A stretch of DNA of 64,000 nt from Mycobacterium sp. MBM (GTDB lineage: Bacteria; Actinomycetota; Actinomycetes; Mycobacteriales; Mycobacteriaceae), in contig JAKJHY010000001.1 of NCBI GenBank assembly GCA_021648845.1, forward strand, positions 434,001 to 498,000. The letters run 5' to 3'. This document shows positions 26,526 through 36,610 of this stretch, piece after piece. Numbering within the stretch: position 1 is the first letter of the stretch; each line of letters starts with the position of its first letter. The translations under genes were made by a program, and so were the position numbers. Below the pieces are notes generated by a model. That model made no database searches and was not told where the DNA came from. It was given only the letters and a program-made list of their open reading frames with translations.

Positions 26526-27095
26526 CTACTTGGCGTCGTCGGCCTTGTCCTCGGCCTTGTCCTCGGCCTTGTCCTCGGTGGTCTCCTCGGCGACGACCTC
26601 GGTGGTCTCCTCGGCAGCCTCGTCGGCGGTCGGGCCCTCGGTGGCTTCTGGCTCGACTGCGGCCTGCGGTGCGGCGGCGGCCGCGACCTTCTGCGAAGCG
26701 TCCGCACGGCGCGCACGGTTGGCCTCAGAGGTCACGGTCTTCTCTCGGACCAGCTCGATGACGGCCATCGGGGCGTTGTCGCCCTTACGTGCCTCCACCT
26801 TGATGATCCGGGTGTAGCCACCCTCACGGTCGGCAAAGAACGGTCCGATCTCGGCGAACAGGGTGTGCACCACATCCTTGTCGCGGATCTTCTTCATCAC
26901 CTCACGCCGGTTGTGCAGCGTGCCCTTCTTGGCGTGGGTGATCAGCTTCTCCGCGTACGGACGCAACGCCCGTGCTTTCGGCTCGGTCGTCTTGATGCGG
27001 CCGTGCTCGAAGAGCGAAGTGGCCAGGTTGGCCAGCAGCGCGGCCTGGTGCGAGGACGACCCGCCGAGGCGAGGACCCTTGGTGGGTTTGGGCAT
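26526..27095 (-). CDS. rplQ: Large ribosomal subunit protein bL17 with acidic C-terminal extension
   Basis: A 189-residue L17. The conserved core occupies about residues 1-118 ([20 protein letters not shown], then [20 protein letters not shown]). The remaining 70 residues are a Glu/Ala/Thr/Lys-rich tail ending in repeated AEDK units, encoded partly by a perfect 12-bp tandem repeat. Tails of this kind are known in actinobacterial L17 but vary in length. It is the penultimate gene of the alpha operon. Confidence 0.97.
   Translation of the reverse strand: MPKPTKGPRLGGSSSHQAALLANLATSLFEHGRIKTTEPKARALRPYAEKLITHAKKGTLHNRREVMKKIRDKDVVHTLFAEIGPFFADREGGYTRIIKVEARKGDNAPMAVIELVREKTVTSEANRARRADASQKVAAAAAPQAAVEPEATEGPTADEAAEETTEVVAEETTEDKAEDKAEDKADDAK
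26541..26576. repeat. Three perfect 12-bp tandem repeats in the rplQ tail
   Basis: GGCCTTGTCCTC is repeated three times without change. It encodes AEDK-type units on the minus strand. The length is a multiple of three, so copy-number change would alter the tail without a frameshift. Confidence 0.9.
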
Positions 27096-27155
27096 TGCAA
27101 CTATCTCCTTGTGGGGCCGGCCCCCGTATCAGGTAGGACCGGGACGGGTTACTGC

Positions 27156-28217
<1,062 letters not shown>

Positions 28218-28301
28218 TTATCTCCTTCTCGGCACCCGCTATTTGATGCCGTCTGGGTGCCCCGGGCCGCCCGGATTTGGGCGGCCGGGGCGGTTAACCA
28301 A

Positions 28302-28907
28302 CTACTTCGAGTAGAACTCGACGATCAGCTGTTCGGTCAGCGGGACCTGGATCTGGGCCCGCTCGGGCAGCTGGTGCACCAGGATGCGCTGACGCTCGCC
28401 CACGACCTGCAGCCAGGCCGGGACCGGGCGCTCGCCGGCGGCCTGTCGGGCAGCCTCGAACGGCAGGGTGTTGATCGACTTCTCTTTGATGTCGATGATG
28501 TCGTACTGCGACACCCGGTAGCTCGGGATGTTGACCTTCACACCGTTGACGGTGAAATGGCCGTGGCTGACCAGCTGGCGCGCCATCCGCCGCGTGCGGG
28601 CCAGGCCGGCGCGGTAGATGACGTTGTCCAGGCGGCTCTCCAGGATCTGCAGCAGGTTCTCGCCGGTCTTACCCGCCTGGCGATTCGCCTCTTCGTAGTA
28701 CTTACGGAACTGCTTCTCCATGACGCCGTAGGTGAAGCGGGCCTTCTGCTTCTCCTGCAGCTGAGTGCGGTATTCGCTCTCCTTGATCCGCGCACGACCG
28801 TGCTGGCCGGGCGGGTAGGGGCGCTTCTCGAACGACTGATCACCACCGACCAGGTCGACGCCGAGACGGCGGGACTTGCGGGTGGCGGGTCCGGTATAAC
28901 GAGCCAT
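28302..28907 (-). CDS. rpsD: Small ribosomal subunit protein uS4
   Basis: A 201-residue S4, a primary 16S rRNA binder that nucleates small-subunit assembly. It begins ARYTGPATRKSRRLGVDL and carries the S4 RNA-binding domain (SRLDNVIYRAGLARTRRMAR). No zinc-binding cysteines are seen, so this is the Cys-free form. In enteric bacteria S4 represses its own operon by binding the leader upstream of rpsM, which makes the structured sequence at 29754-29837 of interest. Confidence 0.99.
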   Translation of the reverse strand: MARYTGPATRKSRRLGVDLVGGDQSFEKRPYPPGQHGRARIKESEYRTQLQEKQKARFTYGVMEKQFRKYYEEANRQAGKTGENLLQILESRLDNVIYRAGLARTRRMARQLVSHGHFTVNGVKVNIPSYRVSQYDIIDIKEKSINTLPFEAARQAAGERPVPAWLQVVGERQRILVHQLPERAQIQVPLTEQLIVEFYSK

Positions 28908-28921
28908 TGTTCAGATCCTCC

Positions 28922-29338
28922 CTAGACCCTGCGCCGCTTGGGCGGACGGCAGCCGTTGTGCGGCTGCGGAGTGACATCGGAGATCGCGCCGACCTCGAGG
29001 CCGGCAGCCTGGAGCGAGCGGATCGCGGTCTCGCGGCCCGAACCCGGGCCCTTCACGAAGACATCGACCTTCTTGACACCGTGCTCCTGCGCCTTGCGGG
29101 CGGCGTTCTCGGCGGCCAACTGAGCGGCGAACGGGGTCGACTTACGCGAACCCTTGAAGCCGACGTGACCCGACGAGGCCCAGGCGATGACGTTGCCCTG
29201 GGGATCGGTGATCGAGACGATGGTGTTGTTGAAGGTGCTCTTGATGTGAGCAGCGCCGTGCGGGACGTTCTTCTTTTCCCTGCGGCGGGTCTTCTGACCC
29301 TTCTTGGCGGCGGTGCCGCCCTTCTTTGCCTGTGCCAT
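28922..29338 (-). CDS. rpsK: Small ribosomal subunit protein uS11
   Basis: A 138-residue S11, located on the platform of the small subunit. The conserved core is [20 protein letters not shown], with [20 protein letters not shown] and the terminal [15 protein letters not shown]. It starts six bases after the rpsM stop and precedes rpsD by 14 nt. Confidence 0.99.
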   Translation of the reverse strand: MAQAKKGGTAAKKGQKTRRREKKNVPHGAAHIKSTFNNTIVSITDPQGNVIAWASSGHVGFKGSRKSTPFAAQLAAENAARKAQEHGVKKVDVFVKGPGSGRETAIRSLQAAGLEVGAISDVTPQPHNGCRPPKRRRV

Positions 29339-29344
29339 CCGGGG

Positions 29345-29719
29345 TTACCTGGCCTTCTTCTTGCCGGCGATGGTGCGCTTCGGGCCCTTGCGGGTGCGCG
29401 CGTTGGTCTTGGTGCGCTGTCCACGCACGGGCAGGCCACGACGGTGGCGCAATCCCTGGTAGCAGCCGATCTCGATCTTGCGACGGATGTCGGCCTGAAC
29501 TTCGCGGCGGAGGTCACCCTCGACCTTGAGGTTGCCTTCGATGTAGTCGCGCAGCTGGGCGACCTGATCATCGGTCAGGTCCTTGGTGCGCAGGTCCCGG
29601 CTGATGCCGGTGGCTTCCAGGATCTCCTGGGAGCGGGTACGGCCGACGCCGTAGATGTAGGTCAGCGCGATCTCCATGCGCTTATCGCGCGGGAGATCAA
29701 CGCCCATGAGACGTGCCAT
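29345..29719 (-). CDS. rpsM: Small ribosomal subunit protein uS13
   Basis: A 124-residue S13, which contacts 16S rRNA and the P-site tRNA. Diagnostic segments are [20 protein letters not shown] and [20 protein letters not shown] 162-bp gap separates it from rpmJ upstream. That gap contains a predicted multi-hairpin RNA and ends with CGGAGG-type sequence upstream of the ATG. Confidence 0.99.
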   Translation of the reverse strand: MARLMGVDLPRDKRMEIALTYIYGVGRTRSQEILEATGISRDLRTKDLTDDQVAQLRDYIEGNLKVEGDLRREVQADIRRKIEIGCYQGLRHRRGLPVRGQRTKTNARTRKGPKRTIAGKKKAR

Positions 29720-29753
29720 CAGGCAGTGTTCCTTTTCATATGCGGAGGTCTGT

Positions 29754-29837
29754 TCCCAGTCCGTTCCCCGTCTTGGCGGGGCCCGGCCTCCGTGCCGGGC
29801 GTGTAGCGAGCGGCGAATCCGCTCACTGGTACTGGGA
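29754..29837 (-). ncRNA. Candidate structured leader RNA upstream of rpsM
   Basis: Between rpmJ and rpsM an outer stem (TCCCAGT 29754-29760 with ACTGGGA 29831-29837, extended by CC/GG across a bulged base) encloses three consecutive hairpins. These are CCCCG/CGGGG (29766-29770 with 29777-29781), GCCCGGC/GCCGGGC (29781-29787 with 29794-29800) and GAGCGG/CCGCTC (29808-29813 with 29819-29824). This resembles a multi-branched junction just before the alpha-operon genes and could be an S4 autoregulatory site. It was paired by eye only. Confidence 0.5.
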
Positions 29838-29881
29838 GGTCTGCATTCAGTTGTGGGTGGTGCTACTTGCTTGGACTGGGC

Positions 29882-29995
29882 CTAACCCTGCCGCTGCTTG
29901 TGCCGCGGATCCGAGCAGATCACCATGACCCGCCCGTGCCGGCGGATCACCCTGCACTTGTCGCAGATCGGCTTGACGCTCGGGTTCACCTTCAC
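29882..29995 (-). CDS. rpmJ: Large ribosomal subunit protein bL36
   Basis: A 37-residue protein, [16 protein letters not shown] at the start and [11 protein letters not shown] at the end. The zinc ribbon ligands Cys11, Cys14, Cys27 and His32 are all present, so this is the zinc-containing form. The start is GTG at 29995. It lies between infA and rpsM, as in most bacteria. Confidence 0.97.
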
Positions 29996-30076
29996 GGCTT
30001 CGCGATCCTTCTAGGTCGGTTGTGACGGACACCTGGATGCCCACCACAGGTAGTGGTTGTTGCAGTTGAGGGCGTG

Positions 30077-30298
30077 TTACTTGTACCGGTACACGATGCG
30101 GCCCCGGGACAGGTCGTAGGGCGAAAGCTCCACCACGACGCGGTCCTCGGGCAGGATGCGGATGTAGTGCTGCCGCATCTTGCCGCTGATGTGGGCCAGA
30201 ACCTTGTGTCCGTTCTCCAGCTCAATGCGGAACATCGCATTGGGCAGAGGTTCGACGACACGGCCCTCGACCTCGATGGCACCGTCTTTCTTGGCCAT
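30077..30298 (-). CDS. infA: Translation initiation factor IF-1
   Basis: A 73-residue OB-fold factor that binds the ribosomal A site during initiation. Near-universal sequence: [20 protein letters not shown], then [20 protein letters not shown] and [13 protein letters not shown]. It is the first gene of the rpmJ-rpsM-rpsK-rpsD-rpoA-rplQ-truA run in this window. In many bacteria map precedes it; here mapA is about 32 kb away on the same strand. Confidence 0.99.
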
Positions 30299-30607
30299 AC
30301 TGTGTTAGCGATCCTTGCCTTCGTTTTCGTATCTTGTGCGCCCTCGGCTTGGCGCAGCCTTCGCCACCGACTGAGAACGTGGGCCGGATCACCGAATTCG
30401 TGAAGGTTCCAAGACAGGCACGCAAAGAGTCGGCGCGCAAGCCGCACCGTTGTTCCATGCTACCCGTTCGGGCGTCGTCCCCAAAATCAGCGAACGCGCA
30501 GCTCCACCGGGCGACACCGAGCACGGCGGCGGCTTCGCCCGCAGGTCCTCGCCAACCAGGGACTTCCGACTCTGACGGTGGCGCACGATTGCGCCGATAG
30601 TGCAGGG
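30299..30607. other. Intergenic region between divergent infA and WS/DGAT genes
   Basis: No coding sequence is supported in these 309 bp. The infA promoter must lie here, reading left, but I see no convincing -10/-35 pair. The right end contains a DosR-like box at 30559-30572, reading toward the WS/DGAT gene. This is the left junction of the segment separating the two ribosomal gene blocks. Confidence 0.6.
30559..30572 (+). promoter_or_regulatory. DosR-like box upstream of WS/DGAT
   Basis: GGGACTTCCGACTC, ending 35 bp before the ATG. It fits the core GACTTYSGRC shared by five sites in the island and matches the GGGACTT half of the known mycobacterial DosR motif. Nearly identical to the box at 40758-40771. 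Confidence 0.55.
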
Positions 30608-32062
30608 ATGGACCGTTTGACCGCGCTGGACGCCGGGTTCCTCGATGCCGAAGACGCCGACCGTCATATCAGTCTGGCCGTCGGCGCCGTGGCCATCATG
30701 GCGGGGCCCGTCCCCGAACACGACGAGCTGCTCGCCGTCCTCGGCGAACGCATCATGGCCACCCCGCGGCTGCGCCAGGTGGTGCGCAGGCATCCGCTGG
30801 ACCTGACGGCGCCGAGCTGGGCCGACGATCCGCAGCTGGATCTGGCGCATCACATTCGCCGCGCCGCGCTGCCGCATCCGGGTACCGATGCGGAGTTGTT
30901 CCAGTTCACCGCCGAAGCGATGGAGTCACGGCTGGACCGGGAACGGCCGCTGTGGCAGTGCTGGATCATCGAGGGCCTCAGCGAGGGCCGGTGGGCGATG
31001 CTGATGAAGCTGCACCACTGCATCGCCGACGGCATCTCGACGATGCACTTGCTGACCGGACTGTGCGATGCCGGCACGGCCCCGACCTACGTCGACGCGA
31101 TCCGCCCCACCGCCGACACCGGCGATCCGGCACCCGCCGCGCCGACTCTCGACCCGCTCCGGTGGGCGCGCTCGGCGTGGAATACGGCGTCCGCGGTCAC
31201 CTCCGGCACGGTCAAGACGCTCACCGGGGCCATCGAGATCGTCGACAGCTTGTTGCGCACCGGGCCGAGATCCCCGCTGAACGGCCCGGTGACGACGATG
31301 CGCCGCTACAGCGCGGTGCGGGTGCCACTGGCCGGCGCGCTCTCGGTCTGCCAGGCATTCGAGGTGACCCTCAACGATGTCGCGCTGGCAGCCATCACCG
31401 ACAGCTTCCGAGCGGCTCTGCTGCGGCGCGGCGAACAGCCGCGCTCCGATTCGCTGCGGACCCTGGTGCCGGTGTCGGTGCGCTCCGGCGACGCCGCGGA
31501 CCAGACCGGCAACCGCGTCTCGGTCATGCTTCCCTATCTGCCCGTCGACGAGCCCGACCGGGTCGAGCAGCTGCGGGCCGTGCACCGCCGGCTGGCACGG
31601 GTGAAATCCGGCGGTCAGTCCCAAGCCGGCAGCGCCGTGGTCGCGGCCCTCAAGCTGGTGCCGTTCGCGCTGGCGTCCCGCACCATCCGCGCGCTGACCG
31701 CGCTGCCGCAGCGCGGCGTCGTCACGCTGGCGACCAATATCCCCGGACCTCGGCAGCGGCAGCACCTGATGGGACGCGATGTCGTTCGCATGCTCCCGGT
31801 GCCCCCGGTGGCGCTGCGACTTCGGGCCGGGGTGGCAATCCTGACCTATGCCGACGACCTGGTTTTCGGTGTCACGGCGGACTTCGACGCGCTGCCCGAT
31901 GTCGACGAACTGGCCGACGGCATCGGTAAGGCGATGACGTGTCTGGCCGCGGCCGCGCGCCACCCGCACCCGGGCCGCCCCGGTCTGGTGCTGCTCGGGC
32001 CGACCGATGGCGCCGACACCCCGATACCGGCGCCGTCGCACCTCGATCGCGTGCAGGGTTGA
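30608..32062 (+). CDS. Wax ester synthase/diacylglycerol acyltransferase (WS/DGAT)
   Basis: A 484-residue acyltransferase that makes triacylglycerol or wax esters from acyl-CoA. The catalytic HHxxxDG motif is KLHHCIADGIS near residue 140. The opening LTALDAGFLDAEDADRHISL and the later GNRVSVMLPYLPV and ATNIPGPRQ segments are typical. Mycobacterial relatives such as Tgs1 are induced by DosR and store lipid for dormancy. The ATG lies 35 bp after a DosR-like box. The universal stress gene 69 nt downstream may be co-transcribed. Confidence 0.93.
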   Translation: MDRLTALDAGFLDAEDADRHISLAVGAVAIMAGPVPEHDELLAVLGERIMATPRLRQVVRRHPLDLTAPSWADDPQLDLAHHIRRAALPHPGTDAELFQFTAEAMESRLDRERPLWQCWIIEGLSEGRWAMLMKLHHCIADGISTMHLLTGLCDAGTAPTYVDAIRPTADTGDPAPAAPTLDPLRWARSAWNTASAVTSGTVKTLTGAIEIVDSLLRTGPRSPLNGPVTTMRRYSAVRVPLAGALSVCQAFEVTLNDVALAAITDSFRAALLRRGEQPRSDSLRTLVPVSVRSGDAADQTGNRVSVMLPYLPVDEPDRVEQLRAVHRRLARVKSGGQSQAGSAVVAALKLVPFALASRTIRALTALPQRGVVTLATNIPGPRQRQHLMGRDVVRMLPVPPVALRLRAGVAILTYADDLVFGVTADFDALPDVDELADGIGKAMTCLAAAARHPHPGRPGLVLLGPTDGADTPIPAPSHLDRVQG

Positions 32063-32077
32063 TCGTGCAGGGTTGAT
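32050..32077. repeat. Perfect 14-bp tandem duplication across the WS/DGAT stop codon
   Basis: CGTGCAGGGTTGAT occurs twice head to tail. The first copy holds the last codons and TGA; the second lies entirely after the stop. It looks like a recent slippage duplication with no effect on the protein. Confidence 0.85.
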
Positions 32078-32131
32078 ACTGCGCTGACAGGATCGAACCG
32101 ACCACCGATGCCGAATATTGAGGACCACGAG

Positions 32132-33007
32132 ATGGCCGATGCCGCCGCCTTCGGAAAGATTGTTGTCGGAGTAGATGATTCGACATCGTGTCAGCGCGCT
32201 CTGGAATGGGCGGCCGGAGAAGCCCGCCGGCGCCGGGCACCGCTTCACATCCTGTATGCCTCGACACTGCCGGTCGCGGCGTGGCCGGTGCCGCCGATAC
32301 CGACCGGGTACATGGATTATCAGGCAGAACTCGCCCAGGACATCCTGGCCGCCGCATCCGCGACCGCCGAAGCGATCGTCGGCGATGCCGTCGGTGTGAC
32401 CACCGATTTTGTGGTCGCGACGCCCGCGGCCGCCCTCGTGGAGGCCTCCGGCTCGGCGGGCATGGTGGTGGTCGGCTCGCGCGGACGAGGCGCGCTGGCA
32501 CGCACGATCCTGGGCAGCGCGAGCACGGCGGTGATGCACCGCGCCGAGTGCCCGGTGGCGGTGATCCACGACGAAGAGCAGCCGCCGGAGCCGGACGCAC
32601 CGGTGCTGTTGGGGTTCGACGGATCGACCGCCGCGAATCCGGCCACCGAGCTGGCCTTCGAGGAAGCCGCGCTGCGCAAGGTGAAACTGGTTGCGCTGCA
32701 CGCCTGGTGGTCACCCGGCGCTTTCGAGATGCCGGGATTCGACTGGGACGCCATCAGTCCCGAGGTCGACCTCGAGGTGTCCCGGCAACTGTCGGTGTGG
32801 CAGCAGCGCTATCACGATGTGACGATCGAACGTCTCGTGGTGCCCGACAATCCCGCCCAGCGGCTCATCGAGCACTCCCGATCTGCCCAGCTCGTCGTCA
32901 TGGGCAGGCGCGGGTTCGGTGCTGTGGCAGCCACCTTGCTGGGGTCGGTGAGCGGCGCCGTGGTACAGGCCGCCCGGGTTCCCGTGATCGTCGCCGGCCC
33001 CCGGTGA
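32132..33007 (+). CDS. Universal stress protein, two UspA domains
   Basis: A 291-residue tandem Usp protein of the Rv2623 type. Each half has the ATP-binding pattern G-x2-G-x9-G-S: VVGSRGRGALARTILGSAS in the first and VMGRRGFGAVAATLLGSVS in the second. Such proteins bind ATP and influence growth and persistence under hypoxia. ATG 32132 is chosen over 32108 because GAGGA sits seven bases before it and the domain starts immediately (ADAAAFGKIVVGVDDS). It follows the WS/DGAT gene and probably shares its promoter. Confidence 0.9.
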   Translation: MADAAAFGKIVVGVDDSTSCQRALEWAAGEARRRRAPLHILYASTLPVAAWPVPPIPTGYMDYQAELAQDILAAASATAEAIVGDAVGVTTDFVVATPAAALVEASGSAGMVVVGSRGRGALARTILGSASTAVMHRAECPVAVIHDEEQPPEPDAPVLLGFDGSTAANPATELAFEEAALRKVKLVALHAWWSPGAFEMPGFDWDAISPEVDLEVSRQLSVWQQRYHDVTIERLVVPDNPAQRLIEHSRSAQLVVMGRRGFGAVAATLLGSVSGAVVQAARVPVIVAGPR

Positions 33008-33106
33008 CCGGGCACCGGAACGCTCGATGGGCAGACGTCCCATAGCGAGCTGGATCGGCTACCCGGTGCGCGGACGGGTTCCACATTCCGACGCCGACAC
33101 TCAGCA

Positions 33107-33120
33107 AGGTCCAAAGTCAC
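33107..33120 (-). promoter_or_regulatory. DosR-like box upstream of membrane Usp and cation ATPase
   Basis: On the minus strand GTGACTTTGGACCT, containing the shared core GACTTTGGAC. It ends 58 bp before the GTG at 33179. The element is near-palindromic in the known family, so orientation is not decisive. Confidence 0.5.
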
Positions 33121-33178
33121 TCCAACCACGGTCTTGTGCACGTATCCCGGTCTCCGCCGGGGTGACACCGTCGGTGGT

Positions 33179-33877
33179 GTGAACACAACGGTCGTCATCC
33201 TCATCGCCGCCGCTTGGGTCCTCATCGGCTTGCTGTCCGGACTCTGGATGGCACGTCACGGGCACGATCCGATGTGGACATTGGTGGCGCTCCCGCTGGG
33301 CCCGCTGTTCGTGCCCATCGCCATGGAACGAGTGCAGCGCGACCCCGGCGTGGCCGCCGTCGGGACCCGAAGGTTGGCACCGCCGCGCGCGGAAACCGAG
33401 ACCGGGCTGCGCGTGCTGGTCGGCCTCGATGGCTCCCCCGACTCCGAACGCGCGCTGGCGGCCACCGTCGAGATGTTCGGGCCGCACTGCGCACTGCTGG
33501 TGTTGGCCCAGGTCGTGCACTTCGAAGCGGCCGAATTCGCCGGCCGGACCGAACTCGCCGAAGCATCGCAGCGACTGGCCCGTCTGGCCGCAGGTGCCGA
33601 GATCTCGGGCGCCGTTCACACCGAGGTGCTCACCGGCGCACCCGCTGCGAGCCTGCTCGGTGCCGCCGATCAGCATGAGGTGGACATGCTGGTGGTCGGA
33701 CGGCGAGGCCGCGGCCTCACTGCCCGCGTATTGGGCAGTGTCTCCGCCGATATCGTGCAGCGCTCGTCGGTGCCGGTGCTCGTCATCGAACCCGCCGGCG
33801 ACCGGAAACGGTCGTCGAAGTCGCGGGACTTGCGCCACCGGTCACTTCCTGGCGGCACGCCGGTGCCGACCGAATGA
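33179..33877 (+). CDS. Membrane-anchored universal stress protein
   Basis: A 232-residue protein with an N-terminal hydrophobic region (TTVVILIAAAWVLIGLLSGL, plus WTLVALPLGPLFVPIAM) followed by one UspA domain (RVLVGLDGSPDSERALAAT to SVPVLVIEP). The ATP-loop reads VVGRRGRGLTARVLGSVS. A membrane-tethered single Usp domain is unusual and may report on or act at the membrane. The GTG 33179 is preferred over a TTG at 33134. Its stop overlaps the ATG of the P-type ATPase (ATGA), so the two are translationally coupled and may form a functional unit. Confidence 0.85.
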   Translation: MNTTVVILIAAAWVLIGLLSGLWMARHGHDPMWTLVALPLGPLFVPIAMERVQRDPGVAAVGTRRLAPPRAETETGLRVLVGLDGSPDSERALAATVEMFGPHCALLVLAQVVHFEAAEFAGRTELAEASQRLARLAAGAEISGAVHTEVLTGAPAASLLGAADQHEVDMLVVGRRGRGLTARVLGSVSADIVQRSSVPVLVIEPAGDRKRSSKSRDLRHRSLPGGTPVPTE

Positions 33878-36603
33878 CAGCGCAGCGATCGATCGCGCCG
33901 GCCTCACACCACGGACTGTCGGTCCACGAGGTGATCCTGCTGCTCGAAACCGACCCCCGTCGCGGGCTCAGCAGCCATCAGGCCCGAGAACGCCTCGAGC
34001 GGTTCGGGCCCAATGCCATTCCCACGACCGCCGGGGCGGGACTGCTGATCCGCATCCTGCGCCAGTTCCACCACCCGCTCATCTACGTGCTCCTCGCCGC
34101 CGGGGCCGTCACCGCCGGCCTGCAGGAGTATGTCGATTCAGCGGTCATTTTCGGCGTGGTCATCGTCAACGCCATCGTCGGCTTCATCCAGGAGTCCAGG
34201 GCGGAGACCGCGCTGCAGAGCCTGCGCGCGATGGTGCACACCGAGGCCACGGTGAAACGCGATGGTCGCAACCACACAGTCAACTCCGACGAACTCGTAC
34301 CAGGGGATCTGGTGTTGATCGAGGCCGGCGACAAAGTGCCCGCGGATATTCGGCTGATTCGGCAGAATGAATTGCAGGTCGACGAATCGGCGCTGACCGG
34401 AGAGTCGGTACCGATCGCCAAGGATGAGGTGGTCGTCCTTCCCGAGCTGACTCCGGTCGCGGATCGGCGCAACATGACCTACTCGGGGACTCTGGCCACC
34501 GCGGGTAACGGCGCCGGAATCGTGGTCGCCACCGGTACGGAGACCGAGATCGGCGAGATCCATCGACTCGTCGGCTCTGCCGAGATGCTCGCCACGCCAC
34601 TGACCTCGAAGCTGGCCGGGTTCAGCAGGGTCCTGACCGTCGGAATCCTGGGGCTGGCGGCATTGACGTTCGCGATCGGCTTGCTACGCAAGCAAGATGC
34701 CGTGGAGACCTTCACCGCAGCCATCGCGCTTGCGGTCGCGGCGATTCCCGAGGGGCTTCCTGCCGCTGTGACGATCACCCTGGCCATCGGGGTTGCACGA
34801 ATGGCCAAGCGCAGGGCGGTAATTCGGCGATTGCCTGCCGTGGAGACCCTCGGCAGCACGACAGTGATCTGCTCCGATAAGACCGGCACTCTCACCGAGA
34901 ACCAGATGACGGTGCGCGAAGTCTGGACACCCGAAGACTCGGTGCAAGCGACCGGGTCCGGCTATGCGCCCGACGGTGCGCTGTTGGGGCGAGACGGCCA
35001 CCCGGTATCGGTCGAGTCGAACGCCGCGCTGCGCTGGACGCTGCTGTGCGGGGCGGCATGCAACGATGCCGAGTTGATCCACGACGGACAAGGGTGGGGC
35101 GTCGTGGGCGATCCGACCGAAGCGGCCATGCTTGTCGTCGCCGCGAAAGTCGGTCTGACACCGAATCATCTCGGCGAGATCTACCCGAGGGTGGCGACGA
35201 TCCCATTCAGCTCCGAGCGCCAGTTCATGGCCACCCTGCACAGCTCCGAACCCGACGGTGATGTCGTGCTGGTCAAGGGTGCGGTTGAACGGTTGCTCCA
35301 GCTGTGCAGCAGTGAGATGAGCGCCGACGGCTCGCCGCGCCCCATCGATCGCCCCGCCGTACTGCAGGCTGTCGAAGGGCTCTCCGCCAAGGGCCTGCGG
35401 GTGCTGGCCACCGGAGTGAGCACGACCGTGGACCGAGCGGCGTTCCGCGAAGCAACGTTGCCCCCAGCGGTGACGCTGACAGGCCTACAAGCCATGCTGG
35501 ACCCGCCCCGGGTGGCCGCGGCACAGGCAGTGGCCGCATGTCACTCCGCGGGGATCGCGGTCAAGATGATCACCGGCGATCACGCGGGCACGGCAAGCGC
35601 GATCGCCGCCACCGTCGGGGTGCTGGATCGCAGCCGGCCTCCCGGCGAGGCGATTCTGACCGGCGCCGAACTGGCGGCGTTGCCACCCGAAATCTTCGCC
35701 GAGGCCGTCGAACGGGCCACCGTGTTCGCCCGCGTGTCGCCGGAGCAGAAGCTGCGCTTGGTGGAGGCATTGCAGGACCGCAAACATGTTGTCGCGATGA
35801 CCGGAGACGGCGTCAACGATGCACCGGCGCTGCGGCAGGCCAACATCGGGGTTGCGATGGGCCGAAGCGGCACCGAGGTTGCCAAGGATGCAGCAGACAT
35901 GGTGCTCATCGACGACGATTTCGCCACCATCGAAGCCGCCGTCGAGGAGGGCCGCGGCGTTTTCGACAACCTCACGAAGTTCATCACCTGGACGTTGCCC
36001 ACCAACATCGGTGAGGGACTGGTGATCCTGGTGGCGATCGCCCTGGGAACCGCGCTGCCGATCCTGCCCACCCAGATCCTGTGGATAAACATGACCACTG
36101 CTGTCGCCCTCGGTCTCATGCTTGCCTTCGAACCCAAAGAGGCCGGCATCATGACCCGTCCGCCGCGGGACCCGAGCCAGCCCCTGCTCACCCGAGCATT
36201 GGTCGGACGAATTCTGCTGGTCTCGGCACTGCTGGTGATGGCCACTTGGTGGCTGTTCGAATGGGAACTCGCCGCCGGCGCCACGCTGCCCGAGGCCCGC
36301 ACCGCTGCGCTGAACCTTTTCGTCGTGGTGGAGGCGTTCTACCTGTTCAGCTGCCGCTCACTGGCCCACTCGGCGTGGCGCATCGGACTGTTCAGCAATC
36401 GTTGGCTCACCGTCGGCGTCGCGGCGCAGGCCGTGGCGCAACTCGCGATCACCTACCTGCCCGCCATGAACACGTTGTTCCAGACGGCGCCGCTGGGAGC
36501 CGATGTCTGGCTGCGCATCCTGGGAATCGCCATCGTGATGAGCCTCGCCGTCGCGGCTGAGAAGTGGCTGAGGTCCCGCAGTAGGATCGTTCGAACGGAG
36601 TAG
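33874..36603 (+). CDS. P2-type cation-transporting ATPase (CtpF-like)
   Basis: A 909-residue P-type ATPase. It has the TGES actuator motif (ALTGESVPI), the PEGL membrane motif (VAAIPEGLPAAVTIT), the phosphorylated Asp in CSDKTGTLTENQM near residue 335, and the hinge AMTGDGVNDAPALRQA. These place it in the P2 class with calcium and sodium/potassium-type pumps, close to mycobacterial CtpF, a DosR-regulon member. About ten membrane helices are expected. It is coupled to the membrane Usp protein upstream. The transported ion cannot be set from sequence by eye. Confidence 0.92.
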   Translation: MTAQRSIAPASHHGLSVHEVILLLETDPRRGLSSHQARERLERFGPNAIPTTAGAGLLIRILRQFHHPLIYVLLAAGAVTAGLQEYVDSAVIFGVVIVNAIVGFIQESRAETALQSLRAMVHTEATVKRDGRNHTVNSDELVPGDLVLIEAGDKVPADIRLIRQNELQVDESALTGESVPIAKDEVVVLPELTPVADRRNMTYSGTLATAGNGAGIVVATGTETEIGEIHRLVGSAEMLATPLTSKLAGFSRVLTVGILGLAALTFAIGLLRKQDAVETFTAAIALAVAAIPEGLPAAVTITLAIGVARMAKRRAVIRRLPAVETLGSTTVICSDKTGTLTENQMTVREVWTPEDSVQATGSGYAPDGALLGRDGHPVSVESNAALRWTLLCGAACNDAELIHDGQGWGVVGDPTEAAMLVVAAKVGLTPNHLGEIYPRVATIPFSSERQFMATLHSSEPDGDVVLVKGAVERLLQLCSSEMSADGSPRPIDRPAVLQAVEGLSAKGLRVLATGVSTTVDRAAFREATLPPAVTLTGLQAMLDPPRVAAAQAVAACHSAGIAVKMITGDHAGTASAIAATVGVLDRSRPPGEAILTGAELAALPPEIFAEAVERATVFARVSPEQKLRLVEALQDRKHVVAMTGDGVNDAPALRQANIGVAMGRSGTEVAKDAADMVLIDDDFATIEAAVEEGRGVFDNLTKFITWTLPTNIGEGLVILVAIALGTALPILPTQILWINMTTAVALGLMLAFEPKEAGIMTRPPRDPSQPLLTRALVGRILLVSALLVMATWWLFEWELAAGATLPEARTAALNLFVVVEAFYLFSCRSLAHSAWRIGLFSNRWLTVGVAAQAVAQLAITYLPAMNTLFQTAPLGADVWLRILGIAIVMSLAVAAEKWLRSRSRIVRTE

Positions 36604-36610
36604 GGGAATC

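Noticed and set aside
26519-26716. A 66-residue Arg/Pro-rich N-terminal extension of TruA
   Set aside because: It is antisense-like low-complexity translation of the rplQ acidic tail; the ATG at 26518 gives the normal family start.
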